Origin: Eikenella corrodens
Lineage (GTDB): Bacteria > Pseudomonadota > Gammaproteobacteria > Burkholderiales > Neisseriaceae
Direction of reading: 5' to 3'
DNA: 64,000 nt
NCBI RefSeq assembly: GCF_900187105.1
Contig: NZ_LT906482.1
Location: 1,116,001-1,180,000 of the forward strand
In this document: in pieces, positions 1 through 8,566 of the stretch
Layout: every line of letters begins with the position of its first letter
Position numbering within the stretch: the stretch's first letter is position 1
Translations under genes and position numbers: made by a program
Notes under the pieces: generated by a model
What the model was told of the DNA's origin: nothing
Seen by the model: only the letters and a program-made list of their open reading frames with translations
Databases searched by the model: none

Positions 1-465
1 GCCGTGTGCATCGGGCGTGCCGCAGCTGATGGCGCCTTCGGCGGGTGCGGTGCCGATCACGCCGATCATTGGGTTGAGCGGCAGGCGCACTTTGCCGAAC
101 AAGACAACATGGTTGTCTTCCACCGGCACGATGTCAATGCGCCTGCGTTCCAGCCGGTTGCCGGCTACGCCTGCGCCGGGTAGGGTGGCGAGCACGGCCT
201 GTTTGCCCAATTCGATGCGGCGGATGTGTACGCACAGGGTGTCGCCCGGCTCGGCGCCTTCCACAAACAGGGGGCCGGTGGCGGGATTGATGCGGTTCCA
301 GTCGAGATTGTCGAAGGTGTCGGCGGGGGTTTGGATTTGGTCGGTGAAGCAGTCGCAGGTTTCAAAACGCACGCGGCTGCCGGATGCGGCGCGCAGCACG
401 GGGGCGTTGTCGGGCGACATGGCGAATACGGTTTGGCTGGCGGGAATGGTGGGGAGTGTGGTCAT
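1..465 (-). CDS. Acetamidase/formamidase family protein (3' end beyond window)
   Basis: The first 155 codons of a minus-strand gene that runs off the left edge. It starts at ATG 465 with an AAGGAT ribosome site 7 bases upstream. The product reads like the FmdA/AmdA family, metal-dependent enzymes that hydrolyse formamide or short amides to ammonia and the acid. Support comes from the early NPATGP segment followed by VEGAEPGD, the later NPMIGVIG stretch, and GTPDAHG at the cut edge, all in the family's order. No signal peptide is visible, so it should be cytoplasmic. The substrate cannot be told from this part. It follows gltS on the same strand, with a hairpin of two uptake sequences between them, so it is probably transcribed separately. 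Confidence 0.8.
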   Translation of the reverse strand, partial: MTTLPTIPASQTVFAMSPDNAPVLRAASGSRVRFETCDCFTDQIQTPADTFDNLDWNRINPATGPLFVEGAEPGDTLCVHIRRIELGKQAVLATLPGAGVAGNRLERRRIDIVPVEDNHVVLFGKVRLPLNPMIGVIGTAPAEGAISCGTPDAHG

Positions 466-503
466 GGCAGGTATCCTTGTGGTTAGGGAATGGGTTGGCT
501 GTA

Positions 504-548
504 AGGCTACCTGAAAATTGGTTTGGGCTCTACATTTTCAGGTAGCCT
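504..548 (-). terminator. Inverted pair of uptake sequences downstream of gltS
   Basis: AGGCTACCTGAA at 504-515 and TTCAGGTAGCCT at 537-548 form a 12-bp stem with a 21-base loop between the end of gltS and the amidase gene. It is a likely transcription terminator and a double DNA uptake site. Confidence 0.55.
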
Positions 549-623
549 TTTTGGCGTTCTCTGATAATTGGCGAACAAAAACGGCATCGCCAATCGGATG
601 CCGTTTGCTCATGCCGGGGCGGG

Positions 624-1859
624 CTATTTCAGGAAGTTCACGAAGCCGGACAAAATCAGCGCGTTGATGATGTCCACGAAGAACGCGCCCACCAGCGGCA
701 CAATCAGGAAGGCCTTGTGCGAAGGGCCGAAGCGCTCGGTGATGGACTGCATATTGGCTACGGCGGTGGGGGTGGCACCGAGGCCGAAACCGCAGTGACC
801 GGCGGCCAGCACGGCAGCGTCGTAGTCGCGGTTCATAAACACATAGGTAACGTAGGTGGCATACAGAATCATCACCACGGTTTGAACCAGCAGGATGACG
901 GTCACTTGGCCTGCCAAACCGGTCAGCTGCCACAGTTGAAGGTTCAGCAGAGCCATGGCCAGGAAGAGTGAGAGCGAGGCGTTGCCGAACACGTCGATAG
1001 CGCGGTCGAACATATTGAATTTAAACGCACTCACCAATACGTTGCGCAACACCACGCCGCCAAACAGCGCCCATACGAATTTGGGCAGGTCGAACAGGTA
1101 TTGTTTGTCGATACCGTCCATAATTTCGGCAAATGATAGGCAGGCGGCAAACATGGCCAGGGTTTCGATGGCCGAAGTGGCGGTAATCAGGCGGGTTTGC
1201 TCAGCACGCTCAAACATATCGTCGGTGCTGTAATCCGGATCGTCGTCGGCAGAGCGCAGGTGGTCGGCTTCAACGGTTGCGGAATCCAAGGGTTTGCGCC
1301 CCATTTTGTTGATGAGGCGGCGAGCCACCGGGCCGCCGATGATGCCGCCGGCCACCAGGCCGAAGGTGGCTGAGGCCATGCCCAATTCAGCTGCAGCAGG
1401 CACGCCGTATTTGATTAAGTCGGGCGCCCAGCCGGCTGCCGTACCGTGGCCGCCGGTGAGGGTGATGGAGCCGGTAATCAGGCCGGTCATCGGGTGCAGA
1501 CCGAACACGCTGGCCAAGCCCACGCCGATAATGTTTTGCACAAAGATAAATGCGCCCACGATGGCGGTGAACACCACCAGCGGAATACCGCCGGCTTTCA
1601 GACGGGAGAAATCCGCGCTCAGGCCGATGGAGGTAAAGAAAATCAGCATAAATGCGTCTTGCAGCGGTTTCTGAAACTGGAAGCCGATGCCCGTGGCCGC
1701 ATGCAGGCTAAATAGGCAGATAGCCGCCACTAGGCCGCCCGCCACCGGCTCGGGAATGTTGAAATCCCGCAAAAACTTGATTTTGCTAACCATCAGTTTA
1801 CCCAATAGCAGCACCATGGTGGCTGCAATCAGGGTGTAGTAGCTGTTCACTTCTATCAT
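624..1859 (-). CDS. gltS: Sodium/glutamate symporter GltS
   Basis: A 411-residue inner-membrane carrier of the GltS family, which imports glutamate with sodium. The protein is almost entirely hydrophobic helices and has two halves, each with a Gly-rich re-entrant segment (GSITLTGGHGTAAGW in the first, GHCGFGLGATPTAVANM in the second), as expected for this family. The length is close to the usual 400. The reading frame is open further upstream, but ATG 1859 is chosen because AGGGA lies at the right distance and the family begins at this point. The two halves are joined by a charged linker around residues 200-230. It is transcribed alone: a 374-base gap lies upstream and an uptake-sequence hairpin downstream. 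Confidence 0.93.
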   Translation of the reverse strand: MIEVNSYYTLIAATMVLLLGKLMVSKIKFLRDFNIPEPVAGGLVAAICLFSLHAATGIGFQFQKPLQDAFMLIFFTSIGLSADFSRLKAGGIPLVVFTAIVGAFIFVQNIIGVGLASVFGLHPMTGLITGSITLTGGHGTAAGWAPDLIKYGVPAAAELGMASATFGLVAGGIIGGPVARRLINKMGRKPLDSATVEADHLRSADDDPDYSTDDMFERAEQTRLITATSAIETLAMFAACLSFAEIMDGIDKQYLFDLPKFVWALFGGVVLRNVLVSAFKFNMFDRAIDVFGNASLSLFLAMALLNLQLWQLTGLAGQVTVILLVQTVVMILYATYVTYVFMNRDYDAAVLAAGHCGFGLGATPTAVANMQSITERFGPSHKAFLIVPLVGAFFVDIINALILSGFVNFLK

Positions 1860-2233
1860 GGCTTTATCCCTATGGAAAATAAAGAAACAATTAAATGCAG
1901 GCCTGTTGTCCGCCAACAGGCCTCGAGCAAATATTAGGATAGCAGTTAAAAATTGTCAAAGGCTATTGATTGTTTTTTACAAAGAGCAGAGGCTATCTGA
2001 AAAACGGCAGAGTGACTGTAATGTTTGATAGTTATGGTGTTTTAACTATTTTGGTACTGTATTTGGGTGATGCTTGGTATGGCAAAGGGTTGGGTTGAGA
2101 TCGGCTACCGGCTTTCTGCTTTGTATGGCTTGCAACCATAGGATCGCCAATCAAAAGGCTACCTGCAAAACTTTCAGGTAGCCTTTTAATATGCTACAGC
2201 CGAGTAGGAAGGCTTGTTACCAGGTCTACTGTT
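1860..2233. other. Intergenic region with pgl terminator and gltS upstream sequence
   Basis: This 374-base gap holds no convincing gene. At 2153-2186 an inverted uptake-sequence pair (one arm altered to CTGCAA) flanked by A and T runs probably ends pgl. A degenerate uptake sequence (GGCTATCTGAA) lies near 1991. The AT-rich half next to gltS presumably carries its promoter, but I cannot pick the -35 and -10 boxes with confidence. Confidence 0.5.
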
Positions 2234-2932
2234 TCAGTCGGCGTAATACACTTGGCAATGCACATTCGCCCGATGCAGCAGCAGGCTGATGGGGCGTTCG
2301 CTCGAGGGCGTGACAGCGGCCTGTTCCAGCACGGAGCGTTTGTCTGCGCCCTGAATCGATAAAAATAGCTGCGGCACGGCGGCGAGTGCGTTCAGGCTCA
2401 TGCCGATGCGTTCGTGTGCGGCGGTAATCGGGCTGGTGTGCACCAGTTTGCTGCAGCATTCGGGCGACACGGTCGCGGCCAGCTGCGGGGCTTGCGGGAA
2501 CAGCGAGGCGGTGTGGCCGTCGGCACCCATGCCGAGCACGGCGATGTCGGGCGTGGGAAAGGCAGCCTCGGCTTCGGCCAGGGCGGCGGCAGGGTCGGAC
2601 ACATCGGTTTGTTCGCTCACCAGCGGCAGGAATCGGGCGGCTGCGGCGGTGTGTTGCAGCAGATGGCGACGCACCAGCGCGGCGTTGCTGTCGGCGTGCT
2701 GTGGCGGCACGAGCCGCTCGTCCACCAGGGTGATGGTGATGTGCGGCCAATCCAGTTTTTGTTGCTCCAGGGCTTCAAAAAACGCTATGGGCGAGCGGCC
2801 GCCGGATACGGCCAGCACGGCATGGCCTTGTGTGTGCAGGCAATCACGCAGGCAGTTGGCTACGGCTTCGGCCAGTGCGGCAGCTTGGGCAGCGGGAGTG
2901 GGGAAGGTGTGCCAAGTGAGGGATGGGGGCAT
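2234..2932 (-). CDS. pgl: 6-phosphogluconolactonase
   Basis: A 232-residue cytoplasmic enzyme that hydrolyses 6-phosphogluconolactone to 6-phosphogluconate, the second step of the oxidative pentose phosphate pathway. Family landmarks are AVSGGRSP near residue 43, the VDERLVPP motif near residue 72 and VLGMGADGHTASLFP in the middle, which together form the substrate site. The frame is open 9 codons further up, but those codons run into an uptake-sequence hairpin, so ATG 2932 is preferred. No other pentose phosphate or Entner-Doudoroff gene is next to it, although in many bacteria pgl sits beside zwf. Confidence 0.92.
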   Translation of the reverse strand: MPPSLTWHTFPTPAAQAAALAEAVANCLRDCLHTQGHAVLAVSGGRSPIAFFEALEQQKLDWPHITITLVDERLVPPQHADSNAALVRRHLLQHTAAAARFLPLVSEQTDVSDPAAALAEAEAAFPTPDIAVLGMGADGHTASLFPQAPQLAATVSPECCSKLVHTSPITAAHERIGMSLNALAAVPQLFLSIQGADKRSVLEQAAVTPSSERPISLLLHRANVHCQVYYAD

Positions 2933-2961
2933 AAAAGATTTTCCGGTGGTTAAGTGCAAAA

Positions 2962-2988
2962 TTTCAGGTAGCCTAAGGCTACCTGAAA
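2962..2988 (-). terminator. Tight inverted uptake-sequence pair upstream of pgl
   Basis: TTTCAGGTAGCCT is followed directly by AAGGCTACCTGAAA, giving a 13-bp stem with almost no loop. It lies between the end of the membrane protein gene and pgl. Confidence 0.5.
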
Positions 2989-3014
2989 GGGGGGATGGTT
3001 TGATTTAGGTCTCG

Positions 3015-3470
3015 TTAAGAGACAATAAAAAGCAAGATAAAGATACAAACATACAATGCGACGATGCCGAGGACACCGAATAATATGGGCTTGCCCCATG
3101 AACGACGTGGATAGTTTGAGCCATATCGTTCTTTCACTAAGGCCACTTGCTTGCGCCCTACTGCGCCATACCAGGCACCGAGTGCAGCAATGCCGACAAA
3201 GTTGGCCTTTATTCCGGAGAAAATAGCGAGGAGGATCGCGATCACCAGTACGGCCAGCGTGCCCCACATAAAGCCCTTATTCAGCTTTTCCAGTTCGGCA
3301 TCGCCCATGGCGCGGGCGTTGAACATATGCAGCGCAGCGCCGAAAATAGGGGAAAACAGCAGTGACCAGCAGGCAGCTGCGTTCGGGTTCCACAAGGCAG
3401 GGGCTGCTTGGCTGGTACGTGAGCCAAGGTCTTCACTTTGCGGGGGGAGGTAGCGTTCGTCAGAACTCAT
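3015..3470 (-). CDS. Small inner-membrane protein of unknown function
   Basis: I do not recognise this 151-residue protein. It starts at ATG 3470 with a good AAGGAG site. The first 30 residues are polar, followed by WSLLFSPIFGAALHMFNARAMG, a hydrophobic helix near residues 70-90, a shorter one near 90-102 and a strong one at the C terminus (about 130-151). The arrangement (a polar start, a first helix that carries a short polar patch, then a hairpin) resembles small predicted membrane proteins found next to housekeeping genes. It lies between pyrI and pgl, and uptake-sequence hairpins on both sides suggest an independent unit. Confidence 0.7.
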   Translation of the reverse strand: MSSDERYLPPQSEDLGSRTSQAAPALWNPNAAACWSLLFSPIFGAALHMFNARAMGDAELEKLNKGFMWGTLAVLVIAILLAIFSGIKANFVGIAALGAWYGAVGRKQVALVKERYGSNYPRRSWGKPILFGVLGIVALYVCIFILLFIVS

Positions 3471-3545
3471 GGCAGTTCTCCTTGTTAGGTTAAGTATATA
3501 AATTAGTTAAATTATATCTGGGAATGAGGGTGTTTACTATAGGGG

Positions 3546-3568
3546 GCTACCTGAAAAATTCAGGTAGC
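3546..3568 (-). terminator. Inverted uptake-sequence hairpin after pyrI
   Basis: GCTACCTGAA, three A residues, TTCAGGTAGC: a 10-bp stem with a 3-base loop just downstream of the pyrI stop codon. Confidence 0.5.
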
Positions 3569-3587
3569 TTTTGTTGTGTTTGTCATT

Positions 3588-4046
3588 TCAGGCTTCGGTT
3601 ACGAGGCGGCGGTCGTAGGTTTTTTCGCAGTAGTGGCATTTGAGTCGGGTTTGGTTGCCTAGGCGGCGTACGTAGAAGCGGCTGGCAACGGGTTCGCTGT
3701 GGCTGGCGCAGTTGGGGTTGGGGCATCGGAAGACTTCGCTGATGGTTTCGGGCAGCCTGAGCAGCATTTTTTGTTCGACTTTGAAGTTGGCAATGAGATT
3801 TACCGTGGCTTCGGGGGCGAACAGGGCGAGACGGTTGGCGGCGGCTTCATTGAGTTTGATGCCGTTGATTTTGATAATATCTTTGCGGCCGTGCCGTTTG
3901 CTGGGCAGGTTGAAGCCGACGGTTACAGCACAGCCTTCGTGCAGTAGCTTGAATTGGCGCAGGATGGTGAGGGCGAGGCCGGCTGGGATGTGGTCGATAA
4001 CGGTGCCGTTTTCGATGGCTTCAACGCTGAGTCTTTTGTTGTCCAT
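3588..4046 (-). CDS. pyrI: Aspartate carbamoyltransferase regulatory subunit
   Basis: A 152-residue regulatory chain of aspartate transcarbamoylase. In the known holoenzyme two catalytic trimers are held by three regulatory dimers that bind CTP or ATP. The N-terminal allosteric domain is recognisable ([14 protein letters not shown] near residue 10, [14 protein letters not shown] near residue 50). The C-terminal zinc domain keeps all four cysteines, as CPNPNC and CHYC, which hold the contact with the catalytic chain. Its partner pyrB is on the same strand 1.5 kb upstream, with a GH16 lipoprotein gene between them instead of the usual direct pyrB-pyrI junction. Confidence 0.95.
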   Translation of the reverse strand: MDNKRLSVEAIENGTVIDHIPAGLALTILRQFKLLHEGCAVTVGFNLPSKRHGRKDIIKINGIKLNEAAANRLALFAPEATVNLIANFKVEQKMLLRLPETISEVFRCPNPNCASHSEPVASRFYVRRLGNQTRLKCHYCEKTYDRRLVTEA

Positions 4047-4076
4047 TTGGGTTTCCGGATAGGGTGGGATGAAATA

Positions 4077-4104
4077 CAGGCTACCTGAAATTTCAGGTAG
4101 CCTG
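4077..4104 (-). terminator. Perfect 28-base palindrome of two uptake sequences
   Basis: CAGGCTACCTGAAA runs straight into its own complement, without a spacer, in the 69-base gap between the GH16 lipoprotein gene and pyrI. It may end or weaken transcription before pyrI. Confidence 0.5.
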
Positions 4105-4115
4105 CAAGAGCTGGA

Positions 4116-5399
4116 TTAGTTTTTCTGATACAGCCGTACGTAGTCGATCAAGGTGGTTTGAACTGGGAATGGGTCGGTGGGGCGGGGTGGATCTAGCTTG
4201 TCTTCCCATTCCGCGTAGTCATTTAGAATGAAATACCAAGGGCCTTTAGCTCTGAATACCTGATCCAGCATTTGGCGGTTAACGTTGAGTTTTGCAAAGT
4301 CTTCATCCGGCATGGTGGAAGGGTAGCCGCCTGATTCGTCGGTACGGTTGCGGTCGATCACGTCCACCGTGGTGTTGTCGTCCACTGTGTAGTGGGACAC
4401 GGGGATGAGCTTACCGTCTAGATAGTAGCGCACTTTCTGGCCGTCAAACTCGATTGCCCATACATGCCAATCGCCATCTAGCGGGGTAGCTTGCCGATTG
4501 ATGTGTTGCTCCAAACGGTGTGCGAAAACGCGCGTGCGCCAAGTGCCTCTTTTGTGACTATAGAAACAGCTGGCGTGTGTTGAGGACCAAGCATATGCCC
4601 GTGCAGAGGAATACCACTCGAGAATATCGAGCTCACCGTAGGGGTCGTTGGCAGCAGGGTTGCTGCCGCAATTTTGCAAGGTTTCGCTATTGCGCAGCCA
4701 TAGTGCCGTGCGCATGCCCCTTGAGCCGTTCCAGTTAATTTTGGCTCGGATTTCGGCACGGAACGGTTTCCCACCATCCACAATTTGACCAGACTCCAAA
4801 CGGCCGCTTGAATATTGGGCAACTTTGTTGGCTGGGCAGGGGCCTGTGGTGAAGTTTTGATCGGTAAGCGGGTCACCTTGGCGAGCCACGCAATGTCGGC
4901 GGGTGGTGATTTGAATGTATTTATTTTCCACCAGCGCGATGTTGCCTGGGAGGTAGGAAAGGTGGCTATCTAAGTGATTGGGTATGAGTCTAGCCGCCAT
5001 ATCGGATGTTTCACCGTTGTTAAACTCATAGCATTTGACGCTGGTCCATTTGCCTGACGCATCCGTGGCCGACGGACAGCCAGTGATTGGCGGTTGCGGC
5101 TGAGGTTGGGGTTGCGGCTGAGGTTGGGGTTGCGGCTGAGGTTGGGGTTGCGGCTGAGGTTGGGGTTGCGGCTGAGGTTGGGGTTGCGGCTGAGGTTGGG
5201 GTTGCGGCTGAGGTTGAGGTTGCGGCTGCGGTTGAGGCTGTGCTTCAGACTGTGGTCCGTTGGGAACGGATATATTCGCATCCCGAGAGTAGCCGCCGTT
5301 GGCAAAACCGATCGAATAATTGCGGTTTTTTTCGTCTTCTTTGCAACCGCTCACCAGCACGGCTATACATGCTAGGGCTAAAGCTTTTTTGGCATACAT
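4116..5399 (-). CDS. Lipoprotein with Pro-Gln repeat stalk and GH16-type glycosidase domain
   Basis: A 427-residue predicted lipoprotein. ATG 5399 has an AAAGGG site; two extra codons from a TTG are possible but unlikely. A short signal peptide ends in a lipobox-like VLVSGC, with Cys near residue 19. Residues about 55-105 are an almost pure Pro-Gln repeat, probably an extended stalk. The remainder resembles glycoside hydrolase family 16 (laminarinase or agarase fold): GELDILEW is a good match to the ExDxxE active-site motif, preceded by a beta-sandwich with MRTALWLRN and followed by WHVWAIEFDGQKVRYYLDG. It therefore probably cuts a beta-glucan or related glycan at the cell surface or in the periplasm. 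It sits between pyrB and pyrI. Substrate unknown. Confidence 0.82.
   Translation of the reverse strand: MYAKKALALACIAVLVSGCKEDEKNRNYSIGFANGGYSRDANISVPNGPQSEAQPQPQPQPQPQPQPQPQPQPQPQPQPQPQPQPQPQPQPQPQPQPQPQPQPPITGCPSATDASGKWTSVKCYEFNNGETSDMAARLIPNHLDSHLSYLPGNIALVENKYIQITTRRHCVARQGDPLTDQNFTTGPCPANKVAQYSSGRLESGQIVDGGKPFRAEIRAKINWNGSRGMRTALWLRNSETLQNCGSNPAANDPYGELDILEWYSSARAYAWSSTHASCFYSHKRGTWRTRVFAHRLEQHINRQATPLDGDWHVWAIEFDGQKVRYYLDGKLIPVSHYTVDDNTTVDVIDRNRTDESGGYPSTMPDEDFAKLNVNRQMLDQVFRAKGPWYFILNDYAEWEDKLDPPRPTDPFPVQTTLIDYVRLYQKN
5093..5235 (-). repeat. 18-bp tandem repeat encoding the Pro-Gln stalk
   Basis: About seven near-perfect copies of an 18-base unit (GTTGCGGCTGAGGTTGGG on the plus strand), then one decayed copy. 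Each unit encodes Gln-Pro three times. Because the unit is a multiple of three, gain or loss of copies changes stalk length without shifting the frame. Confidence 0.9.
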
Positions 5400-5550
5400 G
5401 ATCAATCCCTTTGTTAGAAAAATCTGATGAAGTGGGGAAGTAGGAACTTCCCCAAATGGGCAGATTAGTGTGTATGCACGGCAGGCGGGAACAATTGCTT
5501 GGGCTACATTAAAACTGACATTTTCAGGTAGCCTGTTACAAATATTGACG
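5400..5550. other. Gap between pyrB and the GH16 lipoprotein gene
   Basis: This gap holds one full uptake sequence (5523-5534) and a decayed opposite arm (GGGCTACATTAAAA) upstream of it. I see no clear promoter, so the lipoprotein gene could be read through from pyrB or have its own weak start. Confidence 0.35.
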
Positions 5551-6471
5551 TTATACGCTTTCGTTTAACACTAATGACAGCATGGCCATGCGTGCGAATA
5601 CACCGTTTTTTGCTTGTTCAAAGTAGTAAGCATAAACCGTGCCATCCACGTTGGGATGGATTTCGTCGACGCGGGGCAGGGGGTGCAGTACGCGCAGGTT
5701 GGGTTTGGCTTGGGCGAGGGTGGTGGCTTCGAGGTTGAATTTACCTTGGATTTTGGCGAATTCTTGTTCGTCGAAGCGTTCGCGCTGCACGCGGGTCATG
5801 TAGAGGATGTCGGCGTGGCGGGCGGCTTCTTCGAGGCTGGGCAGGATTTGGTAGCGGCAGCCGGCTGCGTCGAGCTCTTCGGTGATGTAGTCGGGCATGG
5901 CGAGGCTGGGCGGTGAGACGAAGATGAATTCGGCTTGGTGCCGTTTCATGGCTTGGGCGAGGGAATGGACGGTGCGGCCGTATTTGAGGTCGCCGGCCAT
6001 GGCGATAACGAGCTTGTCCAGCCGGCCTTGGGTTTCTTGGATGGTAACGAGGTCGAGCAGGGTTTGGCTGGGGTGCTGGTTGGTGCCGTCGCCGGCGTTG
6101 ATGACGGGCACGGCGGAGAATTCGGCCAGCACGCGGGCGGCGCCGTCTTTGGGGTGGCGGATGATGATGGCGTCGGTGTAGCTGGAGATGATGCGGGCGG
6201 TATCGGCCAAGGTTTCACCTTTTTTGGCGCTGGTGTTGGCGCCGTCGGAAAAACCGATAACTTTACCACCGAGCCGCTGTACGGCGGTTTCGAAGGAGAG
6301 GCGGGTGCGGGTGGAGGGCTCGAAGAAGCAGGAGCCGATGAGCCGGCCTTCAAGTAAGTTGCGGCGCGGTTCGCGCTTGAGGCGCAGGGCGGTATCCAGC
6401 AGGCATTCGAGCTGTTCGTTGCTCAGGTCAGGAATGGAGATGAGGTGCTGGCCGTAGAGTGGGTTGGGCAT
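5551..6471 (-). CDS. pyrB: Aspartate carbamoyltransferase catalytic subunit
   Basis: A 306-residue enzyme that joins carbamoyl phosphate to aspartate, the first committed step of pyrimidine synthesis. The carbamoyl-phosphate loop FEPSTRTR is near residue 52. The mobile Ser/Lys loop (SAKKGE) is near 80, followed by HPSQTLLD and, near the end, [10 protein letters not shown], all intact. ATG 6471 has CGGAG upstream and matches the family start; the frame stays open 8 codons further up. It reads away from the HerA-like ATPase gene, and pyrI follows beyond the GH16 gene. Confidence 0.96.
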   Translation of the reverse strand: MPNPLYGQHLISIPDLSNEQLECLLDTALRLKREPRRNLLEGRLIGSCFFEPSTRTRLSFETAVQRLGGKVIGFSDGANTSAKKGETLADTARIISSYTDAIIIRHPKDGAARVLAEFSAVPVINAGDGTNQHPSQTLLDLVTIQETQGRLDKLVIAMAGDLKYGRTVHSLAQAMKRHQAEFIFVSPPSLAMPDYITEELDAAGCRYQILPSLEEAARHADILYMTRVQRERFDEQEFAKIQGKFNLEATTLAQAKPNLRVLHPLPRVDEIHPNVDGTVYAYYFEQAKNGVFARMAMLSLVLNESV

Positions 6472-6716
6472 GGGTGGCTCCGGGCGGGTTGGCAAACGGG
6501 CGTATTATGCGCTGTTTGCCGGGAAGAGGCTACCTGAAAACGGTGTTGATGGCAGCGGCTGTATTGGAGATGCCTTATATTTTCAGGTGGCCTCTTTCAA
6601 ATCGGCAATTAGGCTACCTGAAAACATGCTCTCTCCGCAGCCAAACAAATTTGCCGTCAAACGCCGCAATTCCGTTACAATATCGCCCGTTATCAATTTT
6701 CAGTTGGAGAGGCGCA
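6472..6716. promoter_or_regulatory. Divergent control region between pyrB and the HerA-like gene
   Basis: This 245-base region must carry promoters for both divergent genes. It contains uptake sequences at 6527-6538 and 6611-6622 and an altered one (TTTCAGGTGGCCT) near 6583. On the plus strand TTACAATAT near 6675 could be a -10 box for the ATPase gene. I see no clear pyrimidine attenuator. Confidence 0.4.
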
Positions 6717-8252
6717 ATGGCTGAATTCCACATTGCCAAAACCGTGGCCGAAGGCCGCGATTTATGCTTGCTCGGCCAAATGGCCAACCGCCACGGCCTG
6801 ATTGCCGGCGCCACCGGCACGGGCAAAACCGTTACTCTGCGTAAAATGGCCGAAGGCTTCAGCGCGCAAGGCATTCCCGTGTTTATGAGCGATGTGAAGG
6901 GCGATCTCTCCGGCATCGCCAACCCGGGCGACGGGCAGGGCAAGGTGGGCGAGCGCATGGCTCAATTCGGGCTGGATGCGGAAGGCTACCTGAAAGGCTG
7001 CCCGGTGCGTTTTTGGGATGTATACGGCGAAACCGGCATTCCCGTGCGCGTAACCATTTCCGAAATGGGTCCCCTGCTGCTCTCCCGCCTGATGGGGCTG
7101 AACGACACGCAGGAAGGCCTGCTCAACCTGGTATTCAAAGCCGCCGACGACAAAGGCTGGCATCTGATCGATTTGAAAGACCTGCGCGGCATGCTGCAAT
7201 ACGTGGCTGAGCACGCCAAGGAATACCGCACTCAATACGGCAATGTTTCCGCCGCCAGTGTCGGCGCCATTCAGCGCCAGCTGTTGCAGTTGGAAAGCGA
7301 GGGCGGCGATGTGTTTTTTGGCGAGCCGGAGCTTAATCTGCAAGACTGGCTGCAAACCGAAGGCGGGCAGGGCGTAATCAATATCCTGAATGCCGAAAAA
7401 CTGATGCGCTCGCCGCGCCTCTATAGTGCGTTCTTGCTGTGGTTTTTGGCCGAACTGTTTGAAACCCTGCCCGAAGCCGGCGATTTGGACAAACCCAAAT
7501 TCGTTATGTTCTTCGACGAGGCTCATTTGCTGTTCGACAACGCAGCCGACACCCTGCTCAAGCAAGTCGAGCAAGTGGTGCGCCTGATCCGTTCCAAAGG
7601 CGTGGGCGTTTATTTCGTTACCCAAAACCCGCTCGATTTGCCCGACTCCGTGCTCGGCCAGCTCGGCAACCGCGTGCAGCACGCCCTGCGCGCCTTTACC
7701 CCGCGCGATCAAAAAGCCGTGCGTGCTGCCGCCGAAACCTTCCGCAGCAATCCGAATTTGGATGTGGCGCAGGCGATTACCGAATTGGGCGTGGGCGAGG
7801 CGCTGGTGTCTTTCCTTGATGAAAAAGGCATGCCCGGCATCGTGGAGCGCGCCTTCATCTTGCCGCCGCAATCCCAGCTTGCCCCGCTTTCCGCCGCAGA
7901 ACGCGACAGCCGTTTCCAAAACGACATCCTTTACCGCCACTACAAAGATGCGGTGGACAACTTCTCCGCCTACGAAGCCTTGCAGCAGCTGGAGCAGGAA
8001 CAGGCTGCCGCCGCTCAGGCAGAAGCCGAAGCCAAAGCACAAAATGCCGCTACCGCGTCTGCCCAAAAAGCCGAAAGCAACAAAGGCGGCGTGCTGGACG
8101 GTTTCCTCGGCGGCCTATTCGGCAGCCGCAAACGTGCCAACCAAGGCTTGGGCTACGATTTGGCCGATTCGCTCGGCAGCCAGGTGAACAAGCAGATCAC
8201 CCGCAGCATCACCCGTAGCATCATGGGCGTGATCCGCAATGCGATAAAGTAA
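6717..8252 (+). CDS. HerA-like P-loop ATPase (DUF853 family, YjgR-like)
   Basis: A 511-residue protein of the DUF853/YjgR branch of the FtsK-HerA ATPases. Walker A is GATGTGKT near residue 30 and Walker B is FVMFFDEAHLL near residue 260. STKGVG-like and QNPLDLPD segments typical of the family follow (here RSKGVGVYFVTQNPLDLPD). The middle contains an alpha-helical insert, and residues after about 410 are rich in Ala, Gln and Glu and probably coiled. The frame is open far upstream, but ATG 6717 is set by GGAGAGG and by homology. Cellular role is unproven; related proteins are thought to be DNA-translocating or remodelling ATPases. It is a single-gene unit with an uptake-sequence hairpin after it. 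Confidence 0.85.
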   Translation: MAEFHIAKTVAEGRDLCLLGQMANRHGLIAGATGTGKTVTLRKMAEGFSAQGIPVFMSDVKGDLSGIANPGDGQGKVGERMAQFGLDAEGYLKGCPVRFWDVYGETGIPVRVTISEMGPLLLSRLMGLNDTQEGLLNLVFKAADDKGWHLIDLKDLRGMLQYVAEHAKEYRTQYGNVSAASVGAIQRQLLQLESEGGDVFFGEPELNLQDWLQTEGGQGVINILNAEKLMRSPRLYSAFLLWFLAELFETLPEAGDLDKPKFVMFFDEAHLLFDNAADTLLKQVEQVVRLIRSKGVGVYFVTQNPLDLPDSVLGQLGNRVQHALRAFTPRDQKAVRAAAETFRSNPNLDVAQAITELGVGEALVSFLDEKGMPGIVERAFILPPQSQLAPLSAAERDSRFQNDILYRHYKDAVDNFSAYEALQQLEQEQAAAAQAEAEAKAQNAATASAQKAESNKGGVLDGFLGGLFGSRKRANQGLGYDLADSLGSQVNKQITRSITRSIMGVIRNAIK

Positions 8253-8338
8253 AGTGCCTGAAAGCTGTAGCCGGGTTTGTTGCTAGAGGCAGGGACTCGG
8301 CCAAGCCAAAAGCAGATGCTTTATATATAGCTATTAAG

Positions 8339-8378
8339 AGGCTACCTGAAAACAGGCTAGGACAGTTTCAGGTAGCCT
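8339..8378 (+). terminator. Inverted uptake-sequence pair after the HerA-like gene
   Basis: AGGCTACCTGAAAAC and GTTTCAGGTAGCCT pair across a short loop, about 90 bases past the stop codon. The rest of the 314-base gap holds the rpsL promoter. Confidence 0.5.
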
Positions 8379-8481
8379 CGTTGTTTGGCTGGTTGATGCG
8401 GAGAGCCTCTCTGCTTCTGTGCAGAAAACAACATCTCCACCCGTAAACCACGAAAAGCTAAGGTATATTCCGCTGCTGCCA

Positions 8482-8511
8482 TTGACCCGCTGCTTGCAAA
8501 AGAACTATAAT
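8482..8511 (+). promoter_or_regulatory. Promoter of the rpsL-rpsG-fusA operon
   Basis: TTGACC (8482-8487) and TATAAT (8506-8511) lie 18 bases apart, about 55 bases before rpsL. This is close to the sigma-70 consensus. Confidence 0.75.
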
Positions 8512-8566
8512 TCCGCTCTTGCCGGCATGGTGTCGGCAAATATTTAACTCAACAGGACGAGAAAAT

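Noticed and set aside
6762-8066. A 434-codon open frame antisense to the HerA-like gene
   Set aside because: It lacks a ribosome site and family features; the opposite strand has clear Walker motifs.
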